Counted from the stretch's first letter, positions 39,455 to 48,138 are shown. The stretch: DNA of 64,000 nt from Saxibacter everestensis (GCF_025787225.1 NZ_CP090958.1:2094550-2158549), one strand, 5' to 3'. A program made the numbers and translations. The notes: generated by a model from the letters alone, not told the origin.

Positions 39455-40414
39455 TCATCGCTCTTGGTTGAGTTGCGTGGTAGTTGCTGGGGTGAGGGCT
39501 GGGCCGGTTTTGCGTGTCCACCACCAGATGACCGCGGTGATGGCGATAACAGCGAGGGCAGGAAGAAGCTGGTATGGCGTACCGACTCCCGCTGATCGGT
39601 CCTGGATTGCTGCACCGAAGTCGACGCGCAGGTAGAAGGCTGCGATGAAGGTGAGGGTGTTGAGGATGGCGTGGAGGACGATTGCAATCTCCAGGCCGCC
39701 TGTGCGCCAGGTGATGATCGCCAGGCAGGTGAAGAGTGTCAGGTACCACGTGATGATGTACGGGTCGGTGGATCCGTGCATGGCGGTGAACAGCACACTG
39801 GTGACGACGACGCCGGCGACAAGTCCGGCGCGGGGACTGCGCGTCCAACTCCCGATGACGCGGAAGGCCAGCCCGCGAAAGCCGTACTCCTCGCCCGTCG
39901 TCTGCAGCGGGGTCAAGAGGAAGGTGACGAGGAACATTGCGATGAGGTCGGTCTGTGACCACGGGACCTCCTCGGCCGGGGCAAGGAATCCCAGACCGTT
40001 GACGATGAGCCATGCGGGGCCGAAGACCAGGAGCGCTTTGCCTAGAAGATCGAAGCGGAACCACGAGGTTACGGAGTGTAGTGATGCTGCGGGCACGCCG
40101 TAGAGCCATCGTTGGATGAGCATGCTCCACGGGATGAGAAGAGCGAGCCCGATCATGCTTCCTGCGTGTCGGACAGGCGTGTAATCGGTCGGGCTGTTTC
40201 CTAGCTGGGTGTCGATGAGCGCACTCACCCAACCGGTGGCGAGGGAAAAGAAGACCAGGCCCGCGAGCAGGAGCACGATCGCGAGGATGCCGCGGGCGAT
40301 GTGCCGGTCGTCGCCAGCGAGGACCCGGTGGTACTCCACTCCGCTGGGCACCGAGGAGATATTCTTCGGACCCCTAGGTGTGAGGAGCCAAACCGGATTG
40401 GTTGTCGTCTTCAT
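39455..40414 (-). CDS. CPBP family intramembrane metalloprotease
   Basis: Polytopic membrane protein of 319 residues with about eight hydrophobic segments. The CPBP/Abi signature is present: TGEEYGFRG (EExxxR) near 180, LFTAMHGS with a catalytic His near 222, and LHAILN near 265. Family members cleave CAAX-type or membrane substrates or give bacteriocin immunity. AAGGA precedes the ATG at 40414. It is divergent from a TetR gene across a palindrome-rich region, so it is the likely TetR target. Confidence 0.87.
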   Translation of the reverse strand: MKTTTNPVWLLTPRGPKNISSVPSGVEYHRVLAGDDRHIARGILAIVLLLAGLVFFSLATGWVSALIDTQLGNSPTDYTPVRHAGSMIGLALLIPWSMLIQRWLYGVPAASLHSVTSWFRFDLLGKALLVFGPAWLIVNGLGFLAPAEEVPWSQTDLIAMFLVTFLLTPLQTTGEEYGFRGLAFRVIGSWTRSPRAGLVAGVVVTSVLFTAMHGSTDPYIITWYLTLFTCLAIITWRTGGLEIAIVLHAILNTLTFIAAFYLRVDFGAAIQDRSAGVGTPYQLLPALAVIAITAVIWWWTRKTGPALTPATTTQLNQER

Positions 40415-40711
40415 ACAAATCCTTCCGTGATGTTCAATCAGCGGCTCGATCGAACCGCTGGTGGTATTGCAGCGAGGCGGTCAGCCTGCACCTGTTCCGA
40501 TATTCGTGTTCCGGGTCAACGTGCGGGCGACATGGTTGTCGAGAGCGAGAGAATCGGCTCAGTTCCCGGCGGCGTCGAGCAGCCAGTGGTAACACAGTCG
40601 GCTTCGTCCCCCCTCCGTCGCCAACACGCTGATTACCAATACGCTGTATTGGATCGATCGCAGTCCGAGAGTAGCATGGTTGACTAATACGGCGTAACGG
40701 AAGGGCGAAAC
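40415..40711. promoter_or_regulatory. Divergent CPBP/TetR control region with operator palindrome
   Basis: A perfect 7-bp-arm palindrome CCAATAC-GCT-GTATTGG lies at 40636-40652. Related half-sites occur at about 40622-40636 (CACGCTGATTA) and 40684-40697 (TAATACGGCGTAA), the last a few bases before the tetR ribosome site. The array suggests cooperative binding by the adjacent TetR. No gene is supported in the rest of the gap. Confidence 0.7.
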
Positions 40712-41314
40712 ATGGAACAGCAACCACCTGAGGGAATAGGTAGCAGGGATAAGATCCTGTGGGCAGCCGCGACGATGCTGGGAGAGGAACCCGGTGCCGT
40801 GATGAGCGTGCGAGCAGTCGCGGCCCGTGCCGGGGTGAGCACCGGGTCTCTCCAGCACCACTTCCCCACCAAGCGCGAACTGATGGATGAGGTGATGACG
40901 TTGGTGTACGACTTGGTGCTCCCCGAGGACACCATCCACGACACCTCGATACCGGCGAGGGAACGACTCATGGCTTGCCTGCAACGCCTGCTTGCGTCGG
41001 TCGGAGCCGATCCGCGCGACGCATGGCGCCAGACCTTCGACCGCTACGTCGCAACCGAGCCCTCCGAAGCAGCCAGCGCAGAGTACCTGGCCATCGAACG
41101 AGAACTTCGCCGCCGCATCGAATACTGCCTGAACGTCATTCAGGACGAAGGCTCACTTGCACCAGGAGACAACGCACGACGAGCCCAGATCCTGTTCACC
41201 ATCGTCAACGGGCTCTCTATCGCACAGGCACTGCCCTCCGACGATTCACAGCTCGCCACCGAAATCGACGTGCTGTACGCAGGTGTTGACTGGGCCATGG
41301 CCCAACGAGCCTGA
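40712..41314 (+). CDS. TetR family transcriptional regulator
   Basis: One-component repressor of 200 residues. The N-terminal helix-turn-helix (about 15-60) contains ILWAAATMLGEE, VRAVAARAGVSTGSLQHHFPTK. The C-terminal ligand domain is all-helical and variable. GAAGGGCG precedes the ATG by a few bases. It is divergent from the CPBP protease gene, with operator-like palindromes between, so autoregulation and control of the protease are likely. The ligand is unknown. Confidence 0.9.
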   Translation: MEQQPPEGIGSRDKILWAAATMLGEEPGAVMSVRAVAARAGVSTGSLQHHFPTKRELMDEVMTLVYDLVLPEDTIHDTSIPARERLMACLQRLLASVGADPRDAWRQTFDRYVATEPSEAASAEYLAIERELRRRIEYCLNVIQDEGSLAPGDNARRAQILFTIVNGLSIAQALPSDDSQLATEIDVLYAGVDWAMAQRA

Positions 41315-41345
41315 AGACCGACTGGTCCGACGAACCACCGGACGA

Positions 41346-41702
41346 TCACGAAGGACCCTGGCCCCACCAGCCCGACACCCCGTTTAGCGTGCTAACGATG
41401 GCAGCCTCTGCGGGTGCTCGCATGGCCAGGAAACGCGCCCTAGGACCTGCGACGACCACGTGAGATCGCTCGAAAATGAGATTGTCGAAACCGGGAAAGG
41501 GCACCGGCTGCACGTCCGCGATCTCCAGACCGGATAGCTGGCGGCAGTGAAGCCTTTGAGCCCCCAGATGCGCGGCGTGCATCGGCGCATCATACGTAGG
41601 AGGTCGGCTGTCCTGCCTGCGCTTCGACAGGGAGACGATTGCTTCGGCACGGTCGAGGTTCAGCAGGTCCGTAATAACGCGTTCCTGTTCGGCGGCCGTC
41701 AA
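41346..41702 (-). CDS. Unrecognised ORF in the island, possibly a remnant
   Basis: A 118-codon frame from a TTG start. It includes TAAEQERVITDLLNLDRAEA and FPGFDNLIFERSHVVVAG, with codon choice consistent with coding DNA. It has no recognised domain, no ATG and no good ribosome site, and the frame opens just after a stop codon. It could be the C-terminal part of a decayed gene. No function is proposed. Confidence 0.35.
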   Translation of the reverse strand: MTAAEQERVITDLLNLDRAEAIVSLSKRRQDSRPPTYDAPMHAAHLGAQRLHCRQLSGLEIADVQPVPFPGFDNLIFERSHVVVAGPRARFLAMRAPAEAAIVSTLNGVSGWWGQGPS

Positions 41703-41785
41703 TGCCCGACCGCCGCGAACGAGCGAGCGAGCGAGCCGATCAGATCATCACCACCACGGCGAAGCTGGAGGCCCGTCAGCTGTGA

Positions 41786-41938
41786 TCTGCCGCAACTGCG
41801 AGGTGCCTCGCGCTCCTGCCGGTAGCGACAGTCATCGCTGGGCTCTGGATGGGCATTTCTGGGCTCTTCGTGGGTCGCCAGCCTGGTCGGGACGTGGAAG
41901 GGTCGAGGGATGCCCCGGTGGCCGAGGTGGCGCAGTAG
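41786..41938 (+). pseudogene. Fragment of a membrane protein
   Basis: A frame opening after TGA reads a single hydrophobic helix (LALLPVATVIAGLWMGISGL) followed by a polar tail and stop. It looks like the last transmembrane segment of a lost transporter or similar protein; no start or ribosome site is visible. Confidence 0.25.
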
Positions 41939-41961
41939 TCGCCCTCCATGAACCCTTGCTG

Positions 41962-42411
41962 CTACTTCTCCGGCTGCTCTCCGGGCGCATAGAATCCGCT
42001 CACTGCTTCCAAGTACCGAACGACGACTTGCAGCTCACTCGAGCTGAACTGTCGGCTGAGCTGATCGAACTCAGCATCGGTGTTGCCATACAACGTCTGG
42101 AGTGGGGCGATCGCTTCTGCGACCAGCTCGATTCGCGTCTTCCGGCGGTCTGCTGGGTCCATAGTACGGCGCACGTACCCAGCCTGTTCCAGCCTGTCGA
42201 GCAGCTTCGTGACCGTGCTGGTCGGCATTCCCGTGGTGTCGCTGATCTGCCGTGGTGTTCGCACATCCTCGCGCAGGACCATGAGATGCAGCGTCTGGAG
42301 GTCCGCAACTCGTAGCCCGTGCTCCCTGGCCACCCTCTCGTTTCCCAGGATCGCGTGCACCAGCTGACGCTGGAGCACCACCCTTACTTGGCCTACTAGC
42401 CCGTCGCTCAT
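41962..42411 (-). CDS. MarR family transcriptional regulator
   Basis: Winged-helix regulator of 149 residues from ATG 42411, preceded by AGAGGAG at good spacing. DNA-binding core: TPRQISDTTGMPTSTVTKLL, then the wing GYVRRTMDPADRRKTRIEL, as in MarR. It is divergent from an NmrA-like gene across an 86-bp gap with a palindrome, so it probably represses itself and that gene. The longest frame starts inside the divergent region and is rejected as the start. Confidence 0.9.
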   Translation of the reverse strand: MSDGLVGQVRVVLQRQLVHAILGNERVAREHGLRVADLQTLHLMVLREDVRTPRQISDTTGMPTSTVTKLLDRLEQAGYVRRTMDPADRRKTRIELVAEAIAPLQTLYGNTDAEFDQLSRQFSSSELQVVVRYLEAVSGFYAPGEQPEK

Positions 42412-42434
42412 CGACACTCCTCTTGATACACTGC

Positions 42435-42447
42435 TCCCGAATCGGGA
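42435..42447. promoter_or_regulatory. Candidate MarR operator
   Basis: TCCCGA-A-TCGGGA is a 13-bp palindrome between the divergent marR and NmrA-like genes; a second TCGGGA half-site follows near 42457-42463. Its position over both promoters fits MarR autorepression. Confidence 0.6.
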
Positions 42448-42497
42448 ATAACCATGATCGGGAACATCCCACGAGTGTATTGCATGTGAAGGGCGAG

Positions 42498-43133
42498 ATG
42501 AGGATTCTGGTACCGGGAGCAACCGGCATGGTTGGTGGTCACGTGGTTGAACAAGCACTCAGGCGCGGATATGAGGTTGTCGCGATCGCGAGGAACCCGA
42601 CGAAGCTCACCATAGGGCACCCACGGCTCGCGAAAGCCCGGGCCGACATCCTCAACGCGGCGTCAGTCGAACCTCTGCTCAAGGGGATCGATGCCGTGGT
42701 GAGCACGGTCGGGATCGGTACCTCCAAGCAGCCGACGACCCTCTACTCGGAGGGCACTCGGAACCTCCTAGCCGGGATGGATAAGCACGGAGTCGAACGA
42801 ATCGTTGTAATCTCGTCCGAAGTGGCCGAGCACTGGGCACACCAGGGTCTCTTCAAGCTGTGGATCGTGCTGCCGCTGCTGCAAAAGTTCATCGGCGCGA
42901 CATACGACGACATGCGTCGTATGGACATTGCGCTCTGGGAGTCCAGCGCGCAATGGACGACGATCCGGGCCCCGCGAATCCGACCAGCGTCTGCGACCGG
43001 CCGCTACCGCCTCAACGCCGACAAGCCGATCCGGCAAGGCTGGACGATCACGGCCCCAGACATGGCCACAGCGCTTCTCGACATCGCCGAGCGCGACGAC
43101 CTCGGCCGACAGCCTGTCTACGTCGCGAACTAA
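42498..43133 (+). CDS. NAD(P)-binding oxidoreductase (atypical SDR, NmrA/NAD(P)H-binding family)
   Basis: A 211-residue Rossmann protein. Residues 1-15 contain LVPGATGMVGGHV, an NAD(P)-binding GxTGxxG loop, with IARNP following as a NADP-type selectivity patch. ISSEVAEHWAHQG replaces the usual SDR Tyr-Lys site, so it is probably a sensor or quinone-type reductase. AAGGGCGAG precedes the ATG. It is probably controlled by the divergent MarR, a common pair for electrophile or quinone stress. Confidence 0.86.
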   Translation: MRILVPGATGMVGGHVVEQALRRGYEVVAIARNPTKLTIGHPRLAKARADILNAASVEPLLKGIDAVVSTVGIGTSKQPTTLYSEGTRNLLAGMDKHGVERIVVISSEVAEHWAHQGLFKLWIVLPLLQKFIGATYDDMRRMDIALWESSAQWTTIRAPRIRPASATGRYRLNADKPIRQGWTITAPDMATALLDIAERDDLGRQPVYVAN

Positions 43134-43444
43134 CCGACGCTGGAGGCGGACGAGGCGGTAGCCCCGCGGACGATCATTGTCAGCCTCTTGTCGGGCGAGG
43201 CTCTCCGCGCGCTGGCGTGGCCGAGAATCCGCTGCACCGCCTTGACGTTTGCCCCGGCGCTGATCGCGAGCGGCGGCGCCGTGTGGCGGAGGTCGTGAGG
43301 CGGAGGTCGTGAGGCGTCACCCTCGGCATGACGGGAGGCTCGGGCTGCTTCGCCGCCTTCGCCTCGCTGACGGAGCCGGTGGAGTTCGACTTCGAAGCGA
43401 TCGAAGTCGAACTCGTCGAGGAAGAACCGCGCATAGCCAGCCAA
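43134..43444 (-). pseudogene. Tyrosine recombinase (integrase) remnant, frameshifted
   Basis: The minus strand encodes the C-terminal part of a phage/ICE-type integrase. PHDLRHTA carries catalytic Arg and His; AISAGANVKAVQRILGHASA is the family core. The frame upstream (VMPRVTPHDLR) is joined out of phase because the 14-base unit CTCACGACCTCCGC is duplicated in tandem near 43285-43315. The N-terminal core and the catalytic Tyr region are missing, so it is inactive. It adjoins tRNA-fMet, a typical integration target. Confidence 0.8.
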
Positions 43445-43453
43445 TTCACCGGG

Positions 43454-43498
43454 ACAAAAATAGAGGCCCTGTCCAGCATTTCTGCTGGTCAGGGCCTC
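43454..43498 (-). terminator. Intrinsic terminator of tRNA-fMet
   Basis: Minus-strand hairpin GAGGCCCTG...CAGGGCCTC with an inner CCAGCA/TGCTGG stem (15 pairs, one T-T mismatch, four-base loop), followed by TATTTTTG. It begins a few bases after the tRNA 3' end. Confidence 0.92.
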
Positions 43499-43504
43499 TT
43501 CCAG

Positions 43505-43578
43505 TGGCGGGGGTAGGATTTGAACCTACGACCTCCGGGTTATGAGCCCGGCGAGCTACCGAACTGCTCCACCCCGCG
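43505..43578 (-). tRNA. Initiator tRNA-fMet (anticodon CAT)
   Basis: Cloverleaf on the minus strand: acceptor starts CGCGGGG, anticodon stem CCGGG/CCCGG around loop CTCATAA. Three consecutive G-C pairs next to the anticodon loop, the A11-T24 pair and an unpaired 1-72 position (C opposite C) mark it as initiator. The CCA end is not encoded. An integrase remnant and terminator lie just past its 3' end. Confidence 0.95.
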
Positions 43579-43621
43579 ACGCAAGACTTAACTTTACGCA
43601 CAAGATCCTGCCAATGCAAAT

Positions 43622-43745
43622 CGGCGAAAAATCCGCCTATTTGCGCGGATTTTCGGCCGTTTCCAACCTGCCAGATCCTCCCTGGCCGTGTTGGTTTGTC
43701 GCAGTTGCGGTCGATATTTCCGCCCGAACTGCGACAAACCAACAC
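43622..43745. repeat. Two inverted repeats between UPF0182 and tRNA-fMet
   Basis: First, CGAAAAATCCGC (43625-43636) pairs with GCGGATTTTCG (43645-43655), one bulge. Second, a perfect 19-bp repeat, 43688-43706 with 43727-43745, separated by 20 bases. Neither has a clear U-tract on the minus strand. They lie downstream of the UPF0182 gene and may terminate it, or the long one may be a mobile palindrome. Confidence 0.75.
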
Positions 43746-43792
43746 CTCGCCGATCCGGCAGCCTATTCAAGGCCCCGAAGGCTGCCGAACCG

Positions 43793-46780
43793 CTACGGCG
43801 TTGCCGGGGCGGACGGTGTCGCCGGCGCCGTGGCGTCGTCCGACGACTTCTTGCCGGCGATCTCCTCCTGTGCCCGGGTAGCCCGCTCCACAGCATCGTT
43901 CAGCCGCTTCTGCGCGTCGCCGTAGGCGCCGAAGTCGCCCTTGCTCAAGGCGTCCTGACTTTCCTTCAGCGCGTCACGTGCGTCCTCCAGCGCCTTTTGC
44001 AGCTCTTCTTCGGCCGTTGCCTGCTGCGGCTCGCCGCCGTCGCCGTCCTCAGACGGATCCGGCGCGTTCGCGTCACCAGCGTTAGCACCTGAATCGCCAC
44101 CGAAGATCTGGTTCAGCGCCTCGTCGAGAGTCGGCGCGAACCCGATCTGGTCACCGAACGCCACCAGCACACGCTGCAGCAGCGGGTAGGAGGTCTCCCC
44201 CGCCGACCGGACGTACACCGGCTGGACGTAAAGCAGACCGCCGCCGACCGGAAGGGTCAGCAGGTTGCCGTTCTGCACCTGGGATGAACCCTGACGCAGC
44301 AGGTTCAGCTGATTCTGAACGGTCGGATCGGCGTTGAAGTTGTTCTGCGCCTGACCCGGTCCTGGAACCGCGGAGTTCCTCGGCAGCTGCAGCAACCGCA
44401 ACTTGCCATACGCATCCGACGGCGCGCCGGCCTTGTCGCCCGCGTCGGCATCCGCGGCGAGGAAGCCGGTTAGCACGTTTCGGGTCTGGCCCGCGGCCGA
44501 CCGCGGGATGAACGACGTCGTCAGCGAGAACGCCGGATCGTCCTGGCCGGGCATCTGCAGCGTCAGGTAGTACGGCGGTTGAGTTGCCGCGCCGGTTTCA
44601 CTGCTCGCCGTCGGGTCATTCGGCGTGGTCCAGAAGTCCTGCGCCGAGTAGAAGGCCGCAGCATCCGACACGTGGTACGACGCAAGCAGCGTCCGCTGAA
44701 CCTTGAACAGATCCTCAGGGTAGCGAAGGTGGCTCATCAGATCGCTGGAGATCTCGCTGACCGGCTTGATCGTATTCGGGAATGTCTTCATCCACGACTT
44801 CAGCACCGGATCCTGCTCATCCCAGGCAAACAGGTCGACGCTACCGTCAAAGGCATCGACAGTGGCCTTGACCGAGTTGCGGATGTAGTTGACCTTCTCG
44901 CCGGGAAGGGCAGCGACATTGCCATTCCGTGCGGTGTTTGAATCCGCGGTGACGTCGTCAAGGGTTTCCGGACGGGAGTACGGGTACTCAGCGCTCGTCG
45001 TATACGCGTCGACGATCCACTTGACCTTGCCGTCAACCACAGCCGGGTACGGGTCACCATCAACCGTCAGGAACGGAGCGACCTTCTGCACGCGCTCCCG
45101 TGGATTGCGCTCATACATGATCTGCGACTGATCGTTAAGAGCATCGGAAAGCACGATCTGCTCGTCCTGGAACTTGATCGCGTACAGCAGACGGTTGAAC
45201 AGGTTGCCGACGCTCGGTCCACCGTCGCCGTTGAACGTGTAGTTCACCTGGCCGGACGGCTCATCATCGGCCGGGTAGTCAAGCTCGCGCTTCTGTCCGT
45301 CGGCCGGACCGCCAACGATCGAGTACTCGGGCGCCCGCTCGCCGAAGTAGATCCGTGGTTCGTAGTCACCCAGCTCGCCGACCGACGGAATGCCGGACTC
45401 GGAGAACACCGGCCGGCCGTCACTTGCGCGCTGGTTGCCATAGGCTGCCACGACACCGAAGCCGTGGGTGTACACGATCGTCTGGTTGTACCAGGACGGA
45501 TCGGACCCCAGGCCGGCCGTGTTCAGCTCACGGGCGGCGATTACTGTGTCCTGGATCTTGTCGTCAATGGCATACCGGTCGACGTCCAGCTGCTCCGGGA
45601 AGCTGTAGTACTGCTTGTTCTGCTGCAGCTGACGGAAGGAATCCGATACAAGGTTCGGATCGAGCAGCCGGATGCTGGCCGTGGTTTCGGCGTCCTGGCG
45701 CAGGGCGCCGCTTTCACCCTCGAGGGTCGGGTCGTAATTGGTCACCTCGACATCATCGATGCCGTACGCCGCCCGGGTGCCCTCAAGGTTTCTATTGATG
45801 TATTCGGCCTCAAGCGTCTGCTCGGACGGGCGGACCTGGAACCGCTGCACAACCCAGGGATAGATCCCGGTCGAGACGATGCCGAGAATGACCAGGAGCG
45901 CGGTGCCGACGATAGGCAGCCTCCAGCGTCCCCAGACAGCCGCGGCGACGAAGAGCAGCGCGACGATAACCGCTGCTATGGCAACGATCGCACGCGCCGG
46001 AAGCACGGCGTTGACATCCGTGTACGTCGCGCCGGTGACCAGCCCTTCCGAATCCGTCAGGCTGCCGTATCGCTGCATCCAGATGCTCGCGCCCTGCATC
46101 AGCACGAACACGCCGACGGCGACGGAAATCTGGATCCGGGCGGTCTTGGTCAGGTCGAGCCGGCGTTCCCGGGTGGGGCGGATGCCGCCATAGAGATAGT
46201 GCACGACGACGGCGGCGATAAGCGACACCATCGCCACAGTTCCGATCAACCCGACCAGGTAGCGCAGCCAGGGCAGAGTGAATACATAGAACCCGTTGTC
46301 CAGGCCGAACTGCGGCTCAGTCTGGCCAAAGGGCTCCTGATTGATCCACAACAGCACGGTCTGCCACTGTGAGGCTGCCGATGAGGCGGCAAACAATCCG
46401 AGCAGCGCAGGCACGGCGATCATCATCACTTTGCGCAGCGGCTCGATTGCCTCGCGGTATCGGTCGAGGTTCTCCTGTTGCGGAGTGGAGGGCACATAGA
46501 CCGGACGCGACTTGAACGCGATGTTCATCGTCAGCCAGGCGACGGCGCCCATCAGCAGGCCGGCCCCGACGAAGAGAGCGCCGCGAGCCAGCCATGCCGT
46601 AGTGAACACCTCGAGGTATTTCACCTGGCGGAACCAGAGCACCTCGGTGTAGATCTGCGCAAAGATTATGAACGCGACAATGAGCGCGGCAACGATGCCG
46701 ATTGTCGGAAGCAGCGGTGAGCGCTTGCCAGGCGCAGCGCTCTTTGGTCGGTTGCTGCCGGCCGGTGGTGGGAAAGTCAC
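43793..46780 (-). CDS. UPF0182 family membrane protein
   Basis: A 995-residue actinobacterial protein of unknown function. The N-terminal about 320 residues have seven hydrophobic segments (including LLPTIGIVAALIVAFIIFA and ALFVGAGLLMGAVAWLTMNI). A large extracytoplasmic region follows with conserved ESGIPSVGELGDYEPRIYFG and FAWDEQDPVLKSWMK. The C-terminal about 120 residues are acidic with a coiled-coil (EELQKALEDARDALKESQDA). It is followed on the same strand by no close gene and lies downstream of the PDZ/S16 gene, as in Rv3194c-Rv3193c. Confidence 0.92.
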   Translation of the reverse strand: MTFPPPAGSNRPKSAAPGKRSPLLPTIGIVAALIVAFIIFAQIYTEVLWFRQVKYLEVFTTAWLARGALFVGAGLLMGAVAWLTMNIAFKSRPVYVPSTPQQENLDRYREAIEPLRKVMMIAVPALLGLFAASSAASQWQTVLLWINQEPFGQTEPQFGLDNGFYVFTLPWLRYLVGLIGTVAMVSLIAAVVVHYLYGGIRPTRERRLDLTKTARIQISVAVGVFVLMQGASIWMQRYGSLTDSEGLVTGATYTDVNAVLPARAIVAIAAVIVALLFVAAAVWGRWRLPIVGTALLVILGIVSTGIYPWVVQRFQVRPSEQTLEAEYINRNLEGTRAAYGIDDVEVTNYDPTLEGESGALRQDAETTASIRLLDPNLVSDSFRQLQQNKQYYSFPEQLDVDRYAIDDKIQDTVIAARELNTAGLGSDPSWYNQTIVYTHGFGVVAAYGNQRASDGRPVFSESGIPSVGELGDYEPRIYFGERAPEYSIVGGPADGQKRELDYPADDEPSGQVNYTFNGDGGPSVGNLFNRLLYAIKFQDEQIVLSDALNDQSQIMYERNPRERVQKVAPFLTVDGDPYPAVVDGKVKWIVDAYTTSAEYPYSRPETLDDVTADSNTARNGNVAALPGEKVNYIRNSVKATVDAFDGSVDLFAWDEQDPVLKSWMKTFPNTIKPVSEISSDLMSHLRYPEDLFKVQRTLLASYHVSDAAAFYSAQDFWTTPNDPTASSETGAATQPPYYLTLQMPGQDDPAFSLTTSFIPRSAAGQTRNVLTGFLAADADAGDKAGAPSDAYGKLRLLQLPRNSAVPGPGQAQNNFNADPTVQNQLNLLRQGSSQVQNGNLLTLPVGGGLLYVQPVYVRSAGETSYPLLQRVLVAFGDQIGFAPTLDEALNQIFGGDSGANAGDANAPDPSEDGDGGEPQQATAEEELQKALEDARDALKESQDALSKGDFGAYGDAQKRLNDAVERATRAQEEIAGKKSSDDATAPATPSAPATP

Positions 46781-46837
46781 TCTTTGTACCTCTTAGAAAT
46801 CGTTGAAGCAGGTGATGCTACTTAGAATCAGTGCGCG

Positions 46838-47968
46838 TCATTTTGCAGTGCATGCTGGCAGATCGCCGGTGCGCCCCCCACTGCCAATTGTCTCTACGGC
46901 GGTGCGGGCATCATCGAGTGTCTCTACCCTGATGACCTGTAGGCCTTCCGGCACGTGGTCGACCACTTCGTCGCAATTGTCCGCAGGCGCCAGGAAGTAC
47001 TCCGCACCGGCGCTCTTCGCACCGTAGAGCTTCTGACGGATTCCGCCGATCGGGCCGACCTCGCCGTCGGTGTCGATTGTGCCGGTCCCGGCGATGTGCT
47101 CTCCCCCGGTCATTGCCCCTGGCGTCAGGGTGTCGACGATGCCGAGGGCGAACATCGTGCCGGCCGAAGGCCCGCCGATGTTCTCCAGCTTGATGCTCAC
47201 CTCGAATGGGAAGGTGTAATCGGGCGTCAGCAGCACCCCGAGCTGATACTTGCCGTCGTTCTTCTTCGGCGTCACGTTGACTACCTGGTTGCCACCGTCA
47301 CGCTCGACGGTGATCGGAACCGGATTGCCGTCACTGGCGGCGACGACCGCCTGAAGCCCGGTCAGCGAGGTGACCGGTTTGCCGCCGGCGGCGGTGATCA
47401 CATCGTTCTCGGCTACCTTCCCCTCGGCAGGTGAATCCGGGGAAAATCCTGACACGGTGAGTTTCGTGGTGTAGGCAATCTTCAGGTTCGCCAGTGCCGC
47501 CGCAATTGCGGTTTCCTGTGATGACGACATCTCGGCCGTGTTTACTTCTTTAATGTCTTCGGAACTCACGCCAGCGGGATATACCGCTTCCGCCGGCACC
47601 ACAGCGTGCTTCTGGTTGAACCAGCTGCCGAGGACGTTGTTGAAGCCGAGGTCGCTGTTCGGTCCGCCGCTGACCGCAACAGTCAGCAGATCGAGATTAC
47701 CGTCGGTCGGGAATGTCTGATGTCCCGCTATGTTGATCAGCTTCTGCCCATCGACGGTCCCCAGGGTGTTCACAGTAGGGCCGGGCGTTTCAATCACATA
47801 GGGAATCTTGAACATCGACAGCGTGACGATCAGCACAAGAGTGAGAAACCCGGAGATCGCCAGCACCGGACGGGACCGGGAGGATCGGGGCGTGCTCGGC
47901 GAAACCGTCAGACCCTCGTTGGTCTGCGGGACCGGCTTATCAGTCCGGTCGCCGATCTGATGCACCAC
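46838..47968 (-). CDS. PDZ and Lon-protease (S16) domain membrane protein, YlbL-like
   Basis: A 376-residue membrane-anchored serine protease. One transmembrane helix (PVLAISGFLTLVLIVTLSMF), a PDZ domain (about 150-240, FSPDSPAEGKVAENDVI), and an S16 domain with catalytic Ser in GGPSAGTMFALG and catalytic Lys in the GGIRQKLYGAK segment. Members act in envelope quality control. The start is a GTG at 47968 with AAAGGA upstream; a later GTG is possible. Divergent from the Zincin_2 gene. Confidence 0.9.
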   Translation of the reverse strand: MVHQIGDRTDKPVPQTNEGLTVSPSTPRSSRSRPVLAISGFLTLVLIVTLSMFKIPYVIETPGPTVNTLGTVDGQKLINIAGHQTFPTDGNLDLLTVAVSGGPNSDLGFNNVLGSWFNQKHAVVPAEAVYPAGVSSEDIKEVNTAEMSSSQETAIAAALANLKIAYTTKLTVSGFSPDSPAEGKVAENDVITAAGGKPVTSLTGLQAVVAASDGNPVPITVERDGGNQVVNVTPKKNDGKYQLGVLLTPDYTFPFEVSIKLENIGGPSAGTMFALGIVDTLTPGAMTGGEHIAGTGTIDTDGEVGPIGGIRQKLYGAKSAGAEYFLAPADNCDEVVDHVPEGLQVIRVETLDDARTAVETIGSGGRTGDLPACTAK

Positions 47969-48138
47969 GGTCTGCGTCCTTTCGATGATGAAAGTCCAGC
48001 TTAGTTTACGATCAACTCCGGCTTCGACCCGGCTGCATTGTGCTCACAGCGATATCCCAGCGAAGTTGCGGCAGGCAGGGACGATACGGCCGGGTTTAGT
48101 CGTTACGGTAAATACAGGTCAATTGCGAAAGAGGGATC

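Noticed and set aside
39455-43133. New multi-gene defence system in the island
   Set aside because: The genes are two ordinary regulator/target pairs and remnants; no nuclease, NTPase or toxin-antitoxin signature was found.
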